From Leptolyngbya sp. Heron Island J (GTDB lineage Bacteria; Cyanobacteriota; Cyanobacteriia; Phormidesmidales; Phormidesmidaceae): a DNA stretch of 64,000 nucleotides. The notes below the pieces were generated by a model, which saw only the letters and a program-made list of their open reading frames with translations, made no database searches and was not told where the DNA came from. The stretch's first letter is position 1. The number at the start of each line of letters is the position of its first letter. Shown here in pieces: positions 54,458 through 63,723 of this stretch. The position numbers and the translations under genes are program-made. The stretch lies in contig NZ_AWNH01000115.1 in the NCBI RefSeq assembly GCF_000482245.1, positions 124,001 through 188,000 of the forward strand, read 5' to 3'.

Positions 54458-54943
54458 ATGTTCAAGTCAACACGCTTTAAATCAACAGCTAAATCAACAA
54501 TATTGAAACTGACCGGTATCGTTGCTCTACCCTTACTATTGGTAACGGCGGCCCAAGCTTCGAGTGAGATGAGACTGGCCCTGGGCTTTGCGTCGACTCA
54601 GGCTGGCGGCGAAACGGTTGGTTCCTATAGCCTATCCAACATTGCGAGTCGCGACAGCAGTGGTGAATTTTGTCTGGGCTATGGCGATCGCACGCCAGAT
54701 CATGTTTTAACCCTAGAACAAGACTTTACTCAGCTGACCATCGCCGTAGATAGCGGCGGCGAGGATACAACCCTGCTGATTCAAGGCCCCGATAACACGA
54801 CTGTGCGCTGTAACGATAACGCCAGCCGTCGCGATCGCGATCCTGAAATTCAAGACACGTTTGCTAAAGGGACTTATCGAGTTTGGGTCGGTGCCTTTGA
54901 GCAAGAAGGCCGTCACCGTTACAACCTGACGATTACAGAATAG
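54458..54943 (+). CDS. Small exported protein with PPC-like domain
   Basis: Signal peptide (residues ~18-34, ending AAQA), mature region ~125 aa. GYGDRTPDHVLTLEQDFTQLTI with DTTLLIQGPDNTTVRCNDN and YRVWVGAFEQ resembles the bacterial pre-peptidase C-terminal (PPC) beta domain. It has no protease domain. GAGG at 54447-54450 favours the ATG at 54458 over the GTG at 54452. Confidence 0.75.
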   Translation: MFKSTRFKSTAKSTILKLTGIVALPLLLVTAAQASSEMRLALGFASTQAGGETVGSYSLSNIASRDSSGEFCLGYGDRTPDHVLTLEQDFTQLTIAVDSGGEDTTLLIQGPDNTTVRCNDNASRRDRDPEIQDTFAKGTYRVWVGAFEQEGRHRYNLTITE

Positions 54944-54987
54944 AGAAGAGAGGCGATCTCACTCTCAAAAACGCGCTTGTAAGCAGG

Positions 54988-55644
54988 TTATGCCTTGATA
55001 AACAAGGCCCTGTATACGGGTTTTCCCTGGTCCAGGGTGACTCGTTCGCGATCGGTTTGGGCGGGGAGGGGATTGTCTGCTAGCCAGGGGCCTGTAGCCC
55101 CAGATGGAGCTGGATTGAGCGGTGCAAAGGACCGCTGAAATGAGGCATTGGCGGCAAACACCTCAACCATATCCTCAGCTACAGTCTCGACATCGGACTG
55201 GAGCCATATCCAGGCCCCTGGCCGCATATGGTCTGCCAGGTCTGCCACCAGCTGTGGTTGAACGACTCGCCGTTTTTGGTGACGCTTTTTGAACCAGGGA
55301 TCGGGAAACTGGATACTGACTCGCTGGGGAGGATTGGGCAGACTGGCGAGTAGCGCTTGCAAGGAGTTATTGGCATTGCAAAAGAGCATATGCAAGTTGT
55401 TTAACCCCAGCTGGTCGCGACGTTTCAGACATTGTTCCACCAGGGGTTCTCGAATCTCAAGGCCAAGAAAATTCCAATCTGGGCAGATTTGAGCCATATC
55501 GCTGATGAAATAGCCCTTGGCGCAGCCAATATCAATGTGTAAAGGCTGTTCAGGCTGAGCATATACGTCAGCCCAACAGGGCGGTGTCGCTGGAGTTGCG
55601 TAGCGAATATTTAAAGGATTAACGTGCTGGCGCACACGGGACAT
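54988..55644 (-). CDS. trmB: tRNA (guanine-N7)-methyltransferase
   Basis: Makes m7G46 in tRNA. SAM-binding HIDIGCAKGYF and the signature QFPDPWFKKRHQKRRVV (about residues 117-133 of the longer frame) are present. The frame continues upstream to 55734, overlapping the divergent phosphatase gene; ATG at 55644 (MSRVRQHVNPL) gives a normal 218 aa. Confidence 0.94.
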   Translation of the reverse strand: MSRVRQHVNPLNIRYATPATPPCWADVYAQPEQPLHIDIGCAKGYFISDMAQICPDWNFLGLEIREPLVEQCLKRRDQLGLNNLHMLFCNANNSLQALLASLPNPPQRVSIQFPDPWFKKRHQKRRVVQPQLVADLADHMRPGAWIWLQSDVETVAEDMVEVFAANASFQRSFAPLNPAPSGATGPWLADNPLPAQTDRERVTLDQGKPVYRALFIKA

Positions 55645-55690
55645 GGTTGAAAAAGGAGATGATAGAAGCCTATCTACCCTATCAACTCCT

Positions 55691-56803
55691 ATGGCTCTTT
55701 TGGCGCGTTTTGCGGTGGTTAGCGACCTCCACATTGCTTTACCCCATACCGTGTGGGATTCCCCCAGCCGTTTTCATTTGGTGGAGGTGAGTATTCCTGC
55801 CTTTGAACAGATTTTGGATCACCTGGAGCAGGTGGGTATCGACTTTTTGTTGCTGCCTGGGGATCTGGTCCAACATGGTGAGCGGGAAAACCATGAATGG
55901 CTGATTCGTCGGCTGGAGCAGCTGTCGTACCCGGTGTATGTGGTGCCGGGTAATCACGATGTGATCCGGCAGGGAGGATGCGATCGCACCATTTCCCTAG
56001 ATGAATTTATTCTCATGTACCAAAACTTCGGCTATAGCGACCCTAGCCGTCCATATTATCACCACAAAATTTTAGACGGTCTCCATTTGATCGGGCTCAA
56101 CTCCAACGGCTTTGAACCTAACGGCGATCCCCTTTACACCGGCTGGCTGGACCCAGAGCAGCTAGATTGGCTGGACCAGCAGCTGGCCCAGCTAACAGAC
56201 CAGTTAACCCTGGTTATGCTGCACCATAATGCCCTAGAACATTTACCACGCCAGGCCAGCAGTCCTATGGGACAGCGGTATATGGTGAAAAACGCCTCTG
56301 ACCTGACCCAGCGTCTGCAGACAGCCAATTTACCCGTGATGTTTACTGGCCATTTGCATGTACAGGACATTGCCCAGGCTGATCAGCTCTACGAGGTCAC
56401 CACTGGGTCTTTAGTCAGTTATCCCCATCCCTATCGCATCTGTGAACTAACCACAGCCAATGACGCCCACTGCCTGGATATTACCTCTCACCGGATTGAG
56501 GCAGTCCCAGACTGGCCTACATTACAAGCCACTTCCCAGCAATGGATGGGCGATCGCTCCTTCCCCTTTATGATGAAGCTGCTCACCAGTTCACCGCTGT
56601 ATTTATCCCCAGTGGAAGCCGAGCAGTATGCCCCAGCCCTACGGGACTTTTGGGCCACCATTGCCGCTGGCGATGCCCGATTTGATTTTTCCGAACTGCC
56701 CCCGCAGCTGCAGCGCTATCTCCATAGCTTTAGCGCTCTTGATACCGATGGGCAACCCCGCTACATCGACAACGATGCCACCCTATGGCTGCAAACACAC
56801 TAA
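55691..56803 (+). CDS. Calcineurin-like metallophosphoesterase
   Basis: All five metal-binding motifs: VVSDLHIALP, LPGDLVQHGE, VPGNHDVIR, MLHHNALEHL and TGHLHVQD. 370 aa. The C-terminal ~110 residues (SSPLYLSPVEAEQYAPALRD) are helical and unrecognised. Similar to bacterial cyclic-nucleotide phosphodiesterases (CpdA) but longer. An ATG at 55643 also opens the frame and exactly overlaps the trmB start on the other strand; 55691 leaves room for divergent promoters. Confidence 0.85.
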   Translation: MALLARFAVVSDLHIALPHTVWDSPSRFHLVEVSIPAFEQILDHLEQVGIDFLLLPGDLVQHGERENHEWLIRRLEQLSYPVYVVPGNHDVIRQGGCDRTISLDEFILMYQNFGYSDPSRPYYHHKILDGLHLIGLNSNGFEPNGDPLYTGWLDPEQLDWLDQQLAQLTDQLTLVMLHHNALEHLPRQASSPMGQRYMVKNASDLTQRLQTANLPVMFTGHLHVQDIAQADQLYEVTTGSLVSYPHPYRICELTTANDAHCLDITSHRIEAVPDWPTLQATSQQWMGDRSFPFMMKLLTSSPLYLSPVEAEQYAPALRDFWATIAAGDARFDFSELPPQLQRYLHSFSALDTDGQPRYIDNDATLWLQTH

Positions 56804-56833
56804 ACTACCTAGCGTTGCCCCCTAAAAGTGAAA

Positions 56834-56856
56834 CCCCGACCTGAATCAGGTCGGGG
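56834..56856. terminator. Hairpin after the metallophosphoesterase gene
   Basis: CCCCGACCTG and CAGGTCGGGG (56834-56843, 56847-56856) with a 3-base loop, 31 bases past the stop. Very stable, but no T-run follows on the plus strand. Confidence 0.6.
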
Positions 56857-56991
56857 CGATTGCCAAGTTAGTTGTAATCGATTAAATGCGCCAAGCATTT
56901 CTTAAGCCATCTTTAAATTACCAAGGGACTCCCAAAAAAATCATGAGAATTCCCACAAGAAAACCGTAAATAAACGGATCTTCGACTACTT

Positions 56992-57375
56992 ATGCACATT
57001 AAAGCCATTCACCACATTGCCATCATTTGCTCAGACTACGCGCGATCAAAGCAGTTTTATGTTGATGTTTTAGGCGCTGACATTATTTGTGAAACCTGGC
57101 GCGAGCAGCGGCAGTCCTACAAGCTCGATTTGCGCTTAGGTAACGGGCAGCTAGAGTTATTTTCCTTCCCAGGGCCACCGCCTCGACCCACCCGTCCTGA
57201 AGCCTGCGGTTTGCGGCACTTAGCCCTGGCTGTTGAAAATCTGGAGACACAGATCACCCATCTGCAAAATCATCATATTGACGTTGAACCTATTCGTCTA
57301 GATGAACTAACTGGCAAACGCTTTACCTTTTTCCAAGACCCCGATGGCTTACCCCTAGAACTTTACGAAGCTTAG
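56992..57375 (+). CDS. VOC family protein (glyoxalase/bleomycin-resistance fold)
   Basis: 127-aa single VOC domain with HHIAIICSDYARSKQFYVDVLG, LRHLALAVENLE and FFQDPDGLPLELYEA. Metal-type residues: H7/H8, Glu in GNGQLELFSF, His in GLRHLALAV and Glu at LPLELYEA. Resembles the E. coli YaeR group of small VOC proteins. Substrate unknown. Confidence 0.9.
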   Translation: MHIKAIHHIAIICSDYARSKQFYVDVLGADIICETWREQRQSYKLDLRLGNGQLELFSFPGPPPRPTRPEACGLRHLALAVENLETQITHLQNHHIDVEPIRLDELTGKRFTFFQDPDGLPLELYEA

Positions 57376-57727
57376 CCAGCCCAGCGTTGATTCACCCGAT
57401 CTCACAATCGGTTCAGCGATTGAGCCTTGCTAGTCTCTGCTGAACCACATTTTTTCTGCGCTATTACTTCAGGCTGACGTACGTCTCTACCAGGGTTTGC
57501 AGCTTCAGTGTGACACAAAACTTAAAACTATGTGATCTCACGCACAGTTGAGGGGTCTGATACCGGAGTACAGTTAGGACATATACGAAAGCAATCTAAA
57601 CCGTAAGGGTTTGGTCCTATGATTGGCAGAGCCACCTAAGGCTGACGCTATAACTATGGCAAAGGGGCGATGACGTTACGTCATTGCCCCTTTGCTGTTG
57701 GGCTGCTTCAGATTTCAGACAGGATGC
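57376..57727. other. Intergenic region between the VOC gene and rpsU
   Basis: It holds a strong hairpin: 18-bp arms from 57659 to 57695 (GCAAAGGGG...CCCCTTTGC around ATGACGT-T-ACGTCAT, one G-U pair), 33 bases past the rpsU stop and thus a likely rpsU terminator. Between 57570 and 57655 further short inverted repeats (AGGAC/GTCCT, AGCC/GGCT) hint at a small structured transcript. Nothing else is recognised. Confidence 0.5.
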
Positions 57728-57928
57728 CTAGCTGCTGGCATTGGCGTTGGCTTTAAAGCGGCGCTTACGACGACGGGAAATAGCTTTGCGCTTGGCCTTT
57801 TCAATAGGAGTTTCAAAATAACGTTTCTTTTTTATATCTGAAAAGATATCAGCCCTTGATACCTGACGCTTAAAACGCCGTAACGCGGACTCGATACCTT
57901 CATTTTCACCAACAATGACCTGGGCCAT
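57728..57928 (-). CDS. rpsU: 30S ribosomal protein S21
   Basis: Small basic ribosomal protein of 66 aa. [23 protein letters not shown] is the S21 N-terminus; [24 protein letters not shown] is the basic helix. The frame opens at 57955, but the ATG at 57928 gives the conserved start. Confidence 0.96.
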   Translation of the reverse strand: MAQVIVGENEGIESALRRFKRQVSRADIFSDIKKKRYFETPIEKAKRKAISRRRKRRFKANANASS

Positions 57929-58305
57929 CTGATCTAACACTCCTTGAATAATCACTAGATGTAAGCGTTGTATAAATACGTGCGTCGACGGTAAGGCAGA
58001 ATCGCTAAAAGTAGGCTGAGTTGGTTTCAGCCCCGATTAAAGTACAACCCATTGACAGCTAGAGAGTCGTAGGAATGGACGCAGCCCAAGGCACCCTATC
58101 TCTAATCGACTGGTAAATCACCGTGTCTAACTAACTGCCCTACACAATGTTCAAGAGTTTATGACATCAAAAAAATTGTTCGAAGACGACGTTCCAAACA
58201 GCTTTGAATATTAATATATTTCAACTGATGCGACAAATTTAGGTTGGTAAAGCAACCGACATAATTGCGTGGGTGGCTACTCATGCAAACCGCATCTTAA
58301 TTTGT
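57929..58305. other. Intergenic region upstream of rpsU
   Basis: 377 bp between the rpsU start and the 3' end of the TPR gene, both on the minus strand. No coding frame, repeat or clear hairpin was seen; presumably it carries the rpsU promoter and leader. Confidence 0.4.
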
Positions 58306-59754
58306 CTATTCTGGGGTTTCTGTTTCCTCAGTGGCGGTCTCTTCAGCAGCAGCTTCAGCAGCGGCCTCTGCTTCTGCTTGTAGGGCAGCGGCTTCAGCGG
58401 CGTACTCTTCTGCCTGTTGCGGATCATCCTGGGCTTGATGCACCTCAGCCAACAAACTTAGCAGTCCGAATTCGGCTTCGAGGTCGCCCATTTCTTTCGC
58501 GATCACCAGGGCTTGTTCCAGATGGCCTTGGGCCGCAGGGTAGTTTTCTAGCTGTACGTTAGCAAAGCCCAGCCCAGACAGACTGAGACTTTGAAATAGC
58601 GGCTGGTTACGCGCCTCTGAGAGAGCTAGCAGATCATCAAACGCTGCGATCGCATCCTCATACTGACCGCTATCCAAATAGGTTGAACTCAACCCCAACA
58701 GCGATTGCAATTCAGCCCCCACTGCATTCGACTCACGGCTTAGTTCCAGACGTTGTTGATACAAATCAACCGCCGTCTCCAGGTCTCCCTGGTCATAGTA
58801 GGCCAGCGCCAGTACATACAATGCCGTAAACTGCACATCCAACGCGCCGATCTCCTCAGCCAGTTCCAGAGCCTCAGTCTGAGTCTCGATGGTCTCATCC
58901 AAATTCTCTAGCCGGTAGTGGGCCACCCCCACATTACTCAGTGCCAAGGCCCGCCCTGGCTGACTATCCAATTCAGTAGCAACCGTGAGCGCATCTTGAG
59001 CCGCCGTCAGGGCTGTTTCATACTCTTCTAGAGCCAGCAACGAAGAACTGGCCACATTCAGCGCACTCAGCAAAGCCTGACCATTACGCTCCGATTGAGC
59101 CAGGGGCAATAGTAATTGAGTCGCCTCTAAGGCCAGGGGATATTCACCCAGGGTTCGATAGCTGGTCGCCAAAATACTCAGAGAGTTGAGCTTACCGGAG
59201 TCAAACTCAATCGTTTCTGCTAGTCTGAGAGCCTCCTGTCCATAGCGAATCGCATTGGGAAAATCACCCTGGGATTGGGTAGCCAGGGCCAGCACATTCA
59301 AGGCCACCACCTTGGATTCAGGATCATCCACATCTTCAAGCACAGCCAGCGCTTGCTGACTGTAGGCAGAGGCCGACCCATAGTCCCCTTGGTTCACCGT
59401 CACTAGCCCCAGCGTCGTCAAGGCAAAGGACTCCTGGGCAGGATTTTCATTTGCTCGGGCCGCTGCCAGTGCTTGTTCTAGCGTCGTTCTTGCCGCTGCC
59501 AGGTCGTTCTGTTCATAAAGGGTTAGCCCTTCAAGAATCAGCTGATCCACCTCGTCTAGAGGCAGTGACTCCTCTGCATCAGATGCTTCAGGGGTTGGTT
59601 CAGAATCAGCATCAGAACTTTCGTTCCTATCCTCAGTATTTGCAGGCTCGGCATCAGCCTGGGCAACTAAGTCAGGTGTATTGGCCCAAGCTAGCTGGCT
59701 GGGGTAAGTAAACAGCAGAGCGGCAGTACCGAAAGTCAACAAGCGAAGCAGCAT
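58306..59754 (-). CDS. Exported TPR protein (482 aa)
   Basis: A signal peptide (residues 1-24, ending AWA) and an acidic Ser/Asp/Glu linker (about 30-65) lead into about nine TPR units of ~40 residues (for example NVLALATQSQGDFPNAIRYG, LLGLSSTYLDSGQYEDAIAA), of the Kinesin-light-chain-like type. A Glu/Ala-rich C-terminal tail (about 450-482) follows. Scaffold function is likely; partners unknown. Confidence 0.85.
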   Translation of the reverse strand: MLLRLLTFGTAALLFTYPSQLAWANTPDLVAQADAEPANTEDRNESSDADSEPTPEASDAEESLPLDEVDQLILEGLTLYEQNDLAAARTTLEQALAAARANENPAQESFALTTLGLVTVNQGDYGSASAYSQQALAVLEDVDDPESKVVALNVLALATQSQGDFPNAIRYGQEALRLAETIEFDSGKLNSLSILATSYRTLGEYPLALEATQLLLPLAQSERNGQALLSALNVASSSLLALEEYETALTAAQDALTVATELDSQPGRALALSNVGVAHYRLENLDETIETQTEALELAEEIGALDVQFTALYVLALAYYDQGDLETAVDLYQQRLELSRESNAVGAELQSLLGLSSTYLDSGQYEDAIAAFDDLLALSEARNQPLFQSLSLSGLGFANVQLENYPAAQGHLEQALVIAKEMGDLEAEFGLLSLLAEVHQAQDDPQQAEEYAAEAAALQAEAEAAAEAAAEETATEETETPE

Positions 59755-59834
59755 AGTGTGGCACTAATCAGAGCAAGAGTCTATCCACCCTAGCAGCAAA
59801 TGTTAGAGACGTCGCCGTGGGCTAGGCCAAATTT

Positions 59835-60593
59835 TTACCCTAGCCACTGCAGCACCGTTGCCTTGAGCTGACCCAAATCTCTGTAAAATTCTTGTTTCAC
59901 AAACTGCCCGAGGGCATCAAAGGGCGTAAACGATTTGCCTGGCTGCCAACGAACATCCTGTGCAACGGGCGTAGTGTGGGTGCCTTGAAGAATTTGAATG
60001 GCTGTGAACTGGGGAAAACGCTGAAACAGAACGTCGCTGAGATCGTAGGTTTGGTCGATAGTGTCTTTGCGAAACTTGATCAATAGGTTGCGACCCACGG
60101 TGTAGCGATCGCGAACTAAATCCAGGGTCTGGCCAGGGCTGGGAGTAAATTCGATATCAAAGTCGGGGGCAAACTGGACAAATTGTTCTAGCAGTGGAAT
60201 CGACTTACGGGCGGGATAATTATTAAACGAGATCAAAATATTGCCTGCGCGATCAACATTGTAAAGACTGGCGATCAGTAAATGGACTTTGCACCCCATG
60301 CTGTGGCCCATGCCATAGATCGGCAAATAGCGATCGCCAATCACCTGACGCCGCAGATAGATCATGGCCTGGTCAAAGGTGGTGAGTACTTCTGCTGCGA
60401 TCGCGTCGTGATCAAACGTATTAATAAACGGCGTCGCCACAATGATGTAGCCCTGCTGCGACAAATTTTCCAAAAGCCAGCCATAGGTCAGGTTAGGCGC
60501 AGCTGCAATAAAAGCTCCCCCTAAAAAATGAATAATCGCCCTAGGCCGGTCAGGAACGAGAAGCCAGTTACCAGAGACTTCTTGCCAGATCAT
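59835..60593 (-). CDS. DUF1350 alpha/beta-hydrolase-like protein
   Basis: Cyanobacterial and plastid DUF1350 family. The nucleophile elbow GMGHSMGCKVH is intact; ISFNNYPARKSIPLLEQ and GTHTTPVAQDV (His region) follow. 252 aa from the ATG at 60593 (MIWQEVSGNWLLVPDRPRAI); the frame goes on to 60701 but with non-homologous sequence. No substrate known. Confidence 0.88.
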   Translation of the reverse strand: MIWQEVSGNWLLVPDRPRAIIHFLGGAFIAAAPNLTYGWLLENLSQQGYIIVATPFINTFDHDAIAAEVLTTFDQAMIYLRRQVIGDRYLPIYGMGHSMGCKVHLLIASLYNVDRAGNILISFNNYPARKSIPLLEQFVQFAPDFDIEFTPSPGQTLDLVRDRYTVGRNLLIKFRKDTIDQTYDLSDVLFQRFPQFTAIQILQGTHTTPVAQDVRWQPGKSFTPFDALGQFVKQEFYRDLGQLKATVLQWLG

Positions 60594-60982
60594 AAATACG
60601 GTACGGATGGAAAACTGCTGTTTTATCGTAACGGTCTGACGGATACACTGCAGCCTTGAAGGTTTAGACAGCGACCTGACCAAGGCTAAATCGTCAAACA
60701 CCCAACCGGGAATAAGGACAAAAATGACTTGCTTCTATGTGTTTTGGCAAACATACATTTGTCGGTCGAAAAGGGTATTGTCGCTTTATATTTAGACAGA
60801 ATTTCTGAATCTCCTTAACCTGCCTGTGTTTCTTTTTAGAAGCAACTTCTGTTGAGGGTAATGCCTTTACAGCCATCGTTTGGGTGACTCCAACAGATAG
60901 TTCAGAAGAATCTTCTCTAAAGCCACATCATCGGTTTTCTCTTAAGAGATTAAGTAATGTTTAAACGCTGGGAGCTTATGGC
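60594..60982. other. Intergenic region between divergent DUF1350 and PEP-CTERM genes
   Basis: 389 bp with no supported gene. A 60-codon minus-strand frame (60694-60876) has the composition of noncoding DNA. GGGAG lies 6-8 bases before the PEP-CTERM start. Confidence 0.4.
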
Positions 60983-61537
60983 ATGAAAAGGGCCGTTTTG
61001 ATAGCTGCGATCGCAACAATTAGCTCAGGTTTTCTACGGACTGCCTCCGCTAATGCGGCACAATTTCAGACTAACTTTCTGGTGGGTATCATCAACGGTG
61101 ACTTTCTGGTGGGCGATACCTTTACTGGACAGGTTATCTACGATGATGACTTACTGAGTGGCACAGGTCTGGAGCTAATTGATCCCAATTCGGGACTGCT
61201 CTCGCTGACATTTGACTATGTTGCAGCCGATTTAAGCACCCCAGTTACCTATACAGAAAACGACGACGACATCGACAGTGGCTTTCCCCTAGCAATCTTT
61301 CAAGACGGTGCGCTAGTGGGTCTCGATTATGCTGTCGCCATTGCCTCAGGCTTAAGCTTTCAGTTCCGTGAAGAGCCTCTAGGTAGCGGCGAGTTTGGCT
61401 TTTTCACCGATAATTTCTCCACATTTGAACTCAACACTGGCACGGTTGCATTTGCTGAGCCGACAGCTGTGCCTGAACCAGCAGCACTCGCAGGATTGAT
61501 TGCGATCGCGGGTCTGGCGCTACGCCGTCGTCAATAA
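60983..61537 (+). CDS. PEP-CTERM sorting-domain protein
   Basis: Signal peptide (residues 1-25), a beta-rich central part (FLVGDTFTGQVIYDDDLLSG, DYVAADLSTPVTYTENDDD), and a C-terminal sorting signal: VPEPAALAGLIAIAGLAL followed by RRRQ. The signal directs processing and surface export by an exosortase, which is not in this window. 184 aa. Confidence 0.92.
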   Translation: MKRAVLIAAIATISSGFLRTASANAAQFQTNFLVGIINGDFLVGDTFTGQVIYDDDLLSGTGLELIDPNSGLLSLTFDYVAADLSTPVTYTENDDDIDSGFPLAIFQDGALVGLDYAVAIASGLSFQFREEPLGSGEFGFFTDNFSTFELNTGTVAFAEPTAVPEPAALAGLIAIAGLALRRRQ

Positions 61538-61667
61538 CTCAACAGACATTTGCCAATTTAGGGGATGGGCTGAGCCATCGCTATTTAACAGCCTCTCACC
61601 CATGAAACCATCCCGAAGATTAGCAATGCCACATCTTCAAACTTAAGCATCTACCAGGGATATCCGC

Positions 61668-63251
61668 ATGAAACGCTCATCCATTGACCGTCTAATGTAT
61701 AGCCAGTTAAATCGACGTGGACTGTTAGCAGGCATGGGCGCGTTTACCGGTCTCATGCTCGCGGGACAACACACCAGCGTGCTAGCTCAGACTCGGTTTT
61801 CCAGCTATCCCTTTACGTTGGGTGTTGCCTCTGGCGACCCACTCCCAGACGGTTTTGTCTTGTGGACACGGCTAGCTCCCGACCCCCTTAACGGTGGCGG
61901 CATGCCCCCTGGCAATGTGACGGTCACCTGTACCATCGCCACTGACGAGGCCCTACGCAATGTAGTCAGGCGAGAGTCTACCGTAGCTCGTGCAGCGATG
62001 GGCCACTCAGTTCATCTAGAAGTATCTGGTCTAGAGCCCGATCGAGTTTACTGGTATCGCTTTGAAGCAGGTGGTGAGGAGAGTCCGGTGGGCCGGACGC
62101 GCACTGCACCCGCACCAGGAGCACCCCTCAATCAGTTTCGGTTTGCCTTTGCCTCCTGTCAGGAATACCAAAATGGCTTCTACACGGCCTACCAAAATAT
62201 GGCCAGAGAAGACCTCGATTTAGTGATCCATCTGGGCGATTACATCTACGAAGGTGGGATTAGCTCGAATGCAGTGCGTCAGCACAACAGCGACGAGGTG
62301 ATTACCCTGGAAGAGTATCGTAATCGCTATGCCCTTTATCGCCTAGATCCAAATCTACAGGCTACCCATGCGGCCTTTCCATGGACCTTTACCTGGGATG
62401 ATCACGAAATCGACAACAACTACGCCAACTTTGTCCCTGAGGATGAACAGAGCGCCAGAGATTTTGCCATTCGGCGTGCTGTTGCTTACCAGGTTTACTA
62501 TGAGCATATGCCGCTGCGGCGACTGTCTGCCTCGCGCGGTGCTTTTCTCCAGTTATATCGCCGATTAAGCTTTGGTAACCTGGTGACCTTTAACATTCTC
62601 GATACCCGGCAGTACCGCACCGACCAGCCCTGCGGCGACCAGTTTGGTCCCCGCTGTGTAGAAGCCTTTAACGAGACCGCTACGATGACCGGCCAACGTC
62701 AAGAAGACTGGCTATTTTCCGGGTTAAATCGCTCAAACACCCGCTGGAATGTGCTAGCCCAGCAAACTATCTTCTCTCAATTTAACTTTGGTAATACCCA
62801 GGTTTTACCAGGTGATTTCTTTAACCCGGATCAGTGGGATGGATATGTAGCCCAGCGCGATCGCGTTATCCAATTTTTGCAGGCTCGCAGACCGTCCAAC
62901 CCCATCGTGATTACAGGTGATATCCACTCGAGCTGGGTCCACGACATTAAAGCCGATTTTGACAATCCGGCCTCTGCAACTATTGGGACCGAATTTGTGG
63001 GTACGTCAATTTCGTCGAGCTTTGGCGATGGGGCAGAAACAAACGCGGTTGTGTCGCTGGCAGTACCTGGCAACCCACACACCAAGTTTTTTGATGGCCT
63101 GAATCGAGGATATGTGCGCTGTACTGTTACACCAAACACCTGGCAAACGGACTATCGCACGGTAGACACTATTGAGTCACCAACATCTGCGGTACAAACG
63201 CTAGCTTCCTTTGTGGTTGAAAATGGACGACCTGGAGTTCAGCCTGCATAG
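61668..63251 (+). CDS. phoD: Alkaline phosphatase D
   Basis: PhoD-type phosphatase/phosphodiesterase exported by the Tat pathway. Twin-arginine signal in NRRGLLAGMGAFTGLML with cleavage after VLAQ. Metal motifs: FASCQEYQNG, LGDYIYEGG, FTWDDHEIDNNYAN, VLAQQTIFSQ and TGDIHSSWV. 527 aa. It probably acts under phosphate limitation; no Pho box was clearly seen upstream. Confidence 0.95.
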   Translation: MKRSSIDRLMYSQLNRRGLLAGMGAFTGLMLAGQHTSVLAQTRFSSYPFTLGVASGDPLPDGFVLWTRLAPDPLNGGGMPPGNVTVTCTIATDEALRNVVRRESTVARAAMGHSVHLEVSGLEPDRVYWYRFEAGGEESPVGRTRTAPAPGAPLNQFRFAFASCQEYQNGFYTAYQNMAREDLDLVIHLGDYIYEGGISSNAVRQHNSDEVITLEEYRNRYALYRLDPNLQATHAAFPWTFTWDDHEIDNNYANFVPEDEQSARDFAIRRAVAYQVYYEHMPLRRLSASRGAFLQLYRRLSFGNLVTFNILDTRQYRTDQPCGDQFGPRCVEAFNETATMTGQRQEDWLFSGLNRSNTRWNVLAQQTIFSQFNFGNTQVLPGDFFNPDQWDGYVAQRDRVIQFLQARRPSNPIVITGDIHSSWVHDIKADFDNPASATIGTEFVGTSISSSFGDGAETNAVVSLAVPGNPHTKFFDGLNRGYVRCTVTPNTWQTDYRTVDTIESPTSAVQTLASFVVENGRPGVQPA

Positions 63252-63315
63252 AGGGGTGGTGCTCATACCCTATGACTGAATTTTTCTAGAGCAACGACAG
63301 CGTACTTAAGGTTGC

Positions 63316-63720
63316 TCAATAGCGCCCGTTGAATTCGCGGAATACGTACATGTTAATAGCGGCCACTACGAAGCAGATGATGAAGATCAATAGGCGAATG
63401 CCGTAGATGGGCTCATTCATCAGCTGCCCGTCAGCAAAGATGGGGGTAAATGACGGTTCTATTTTGGCCAAAATGAACCCGGCGACAAAGGCAGTAATGG
63501 TAGATGTGGCCTGGGAGAGATTTTTGAGTTCATGACTGGTATTAGGAGCCACTAAGAACCCGACCAGCCAACCGCCTGCCCAACCGGCAACGGCAATTAG
63601 TATTGTCTGAGCAAAACCCGGATCGTTTAACTCACCATGGACTCGGTTCGCCAACCAAATCACCATGCCAAAGATAATAAACCCGACCAGTAGACCGCTG
63701 TAAGACCTAAACGGCTGCAT
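63316..63720 (-). CDS. Small integral membrane protein of unknown function (134 aa)
   Basis: Four hydrophobic segments (about residues 8-25, 38-58, 73-90 and 108-128). Segments GWAGGWLVGFLVAPN and ATSTITAFVAGFILAKI contain small-residue packing motifs. Not recognised. It shares the minus strand with the permease gene that ends 4 bases before it, so it may be cotranscribed downstream. Confidence 0.7.
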   Translation of the reverse strand: MQPFRSYSGLLVGFIIFGMVIWLANRVHGELNDPGFAQTILIAVAGWAGGWLVGFLVAPNTSHELKNLSQATSTITAFVAGFILAKIEPSFTPIFADGQLMNEPIYGIRLLIFIICFVVAAINMYVFREFNGRY

Positions 63721-63723
63721 GGT

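Noticed and set aside
56918-56986. Short hydrophobic minus-strand frame (PFIYGFLVGILMIFLGVPW)
   Set aside because: Resembles a tiny photosystem or cytochrome subunit in character, but it has no start codon after the preceding stop and matches none of the known small subunits I can recall.
60694-60876. 60-codon frame upstream of the DUF1350 gene
   Set aside because: Composition like noncoding DNA, overlaps the probable promoter region, and no ribosome site.
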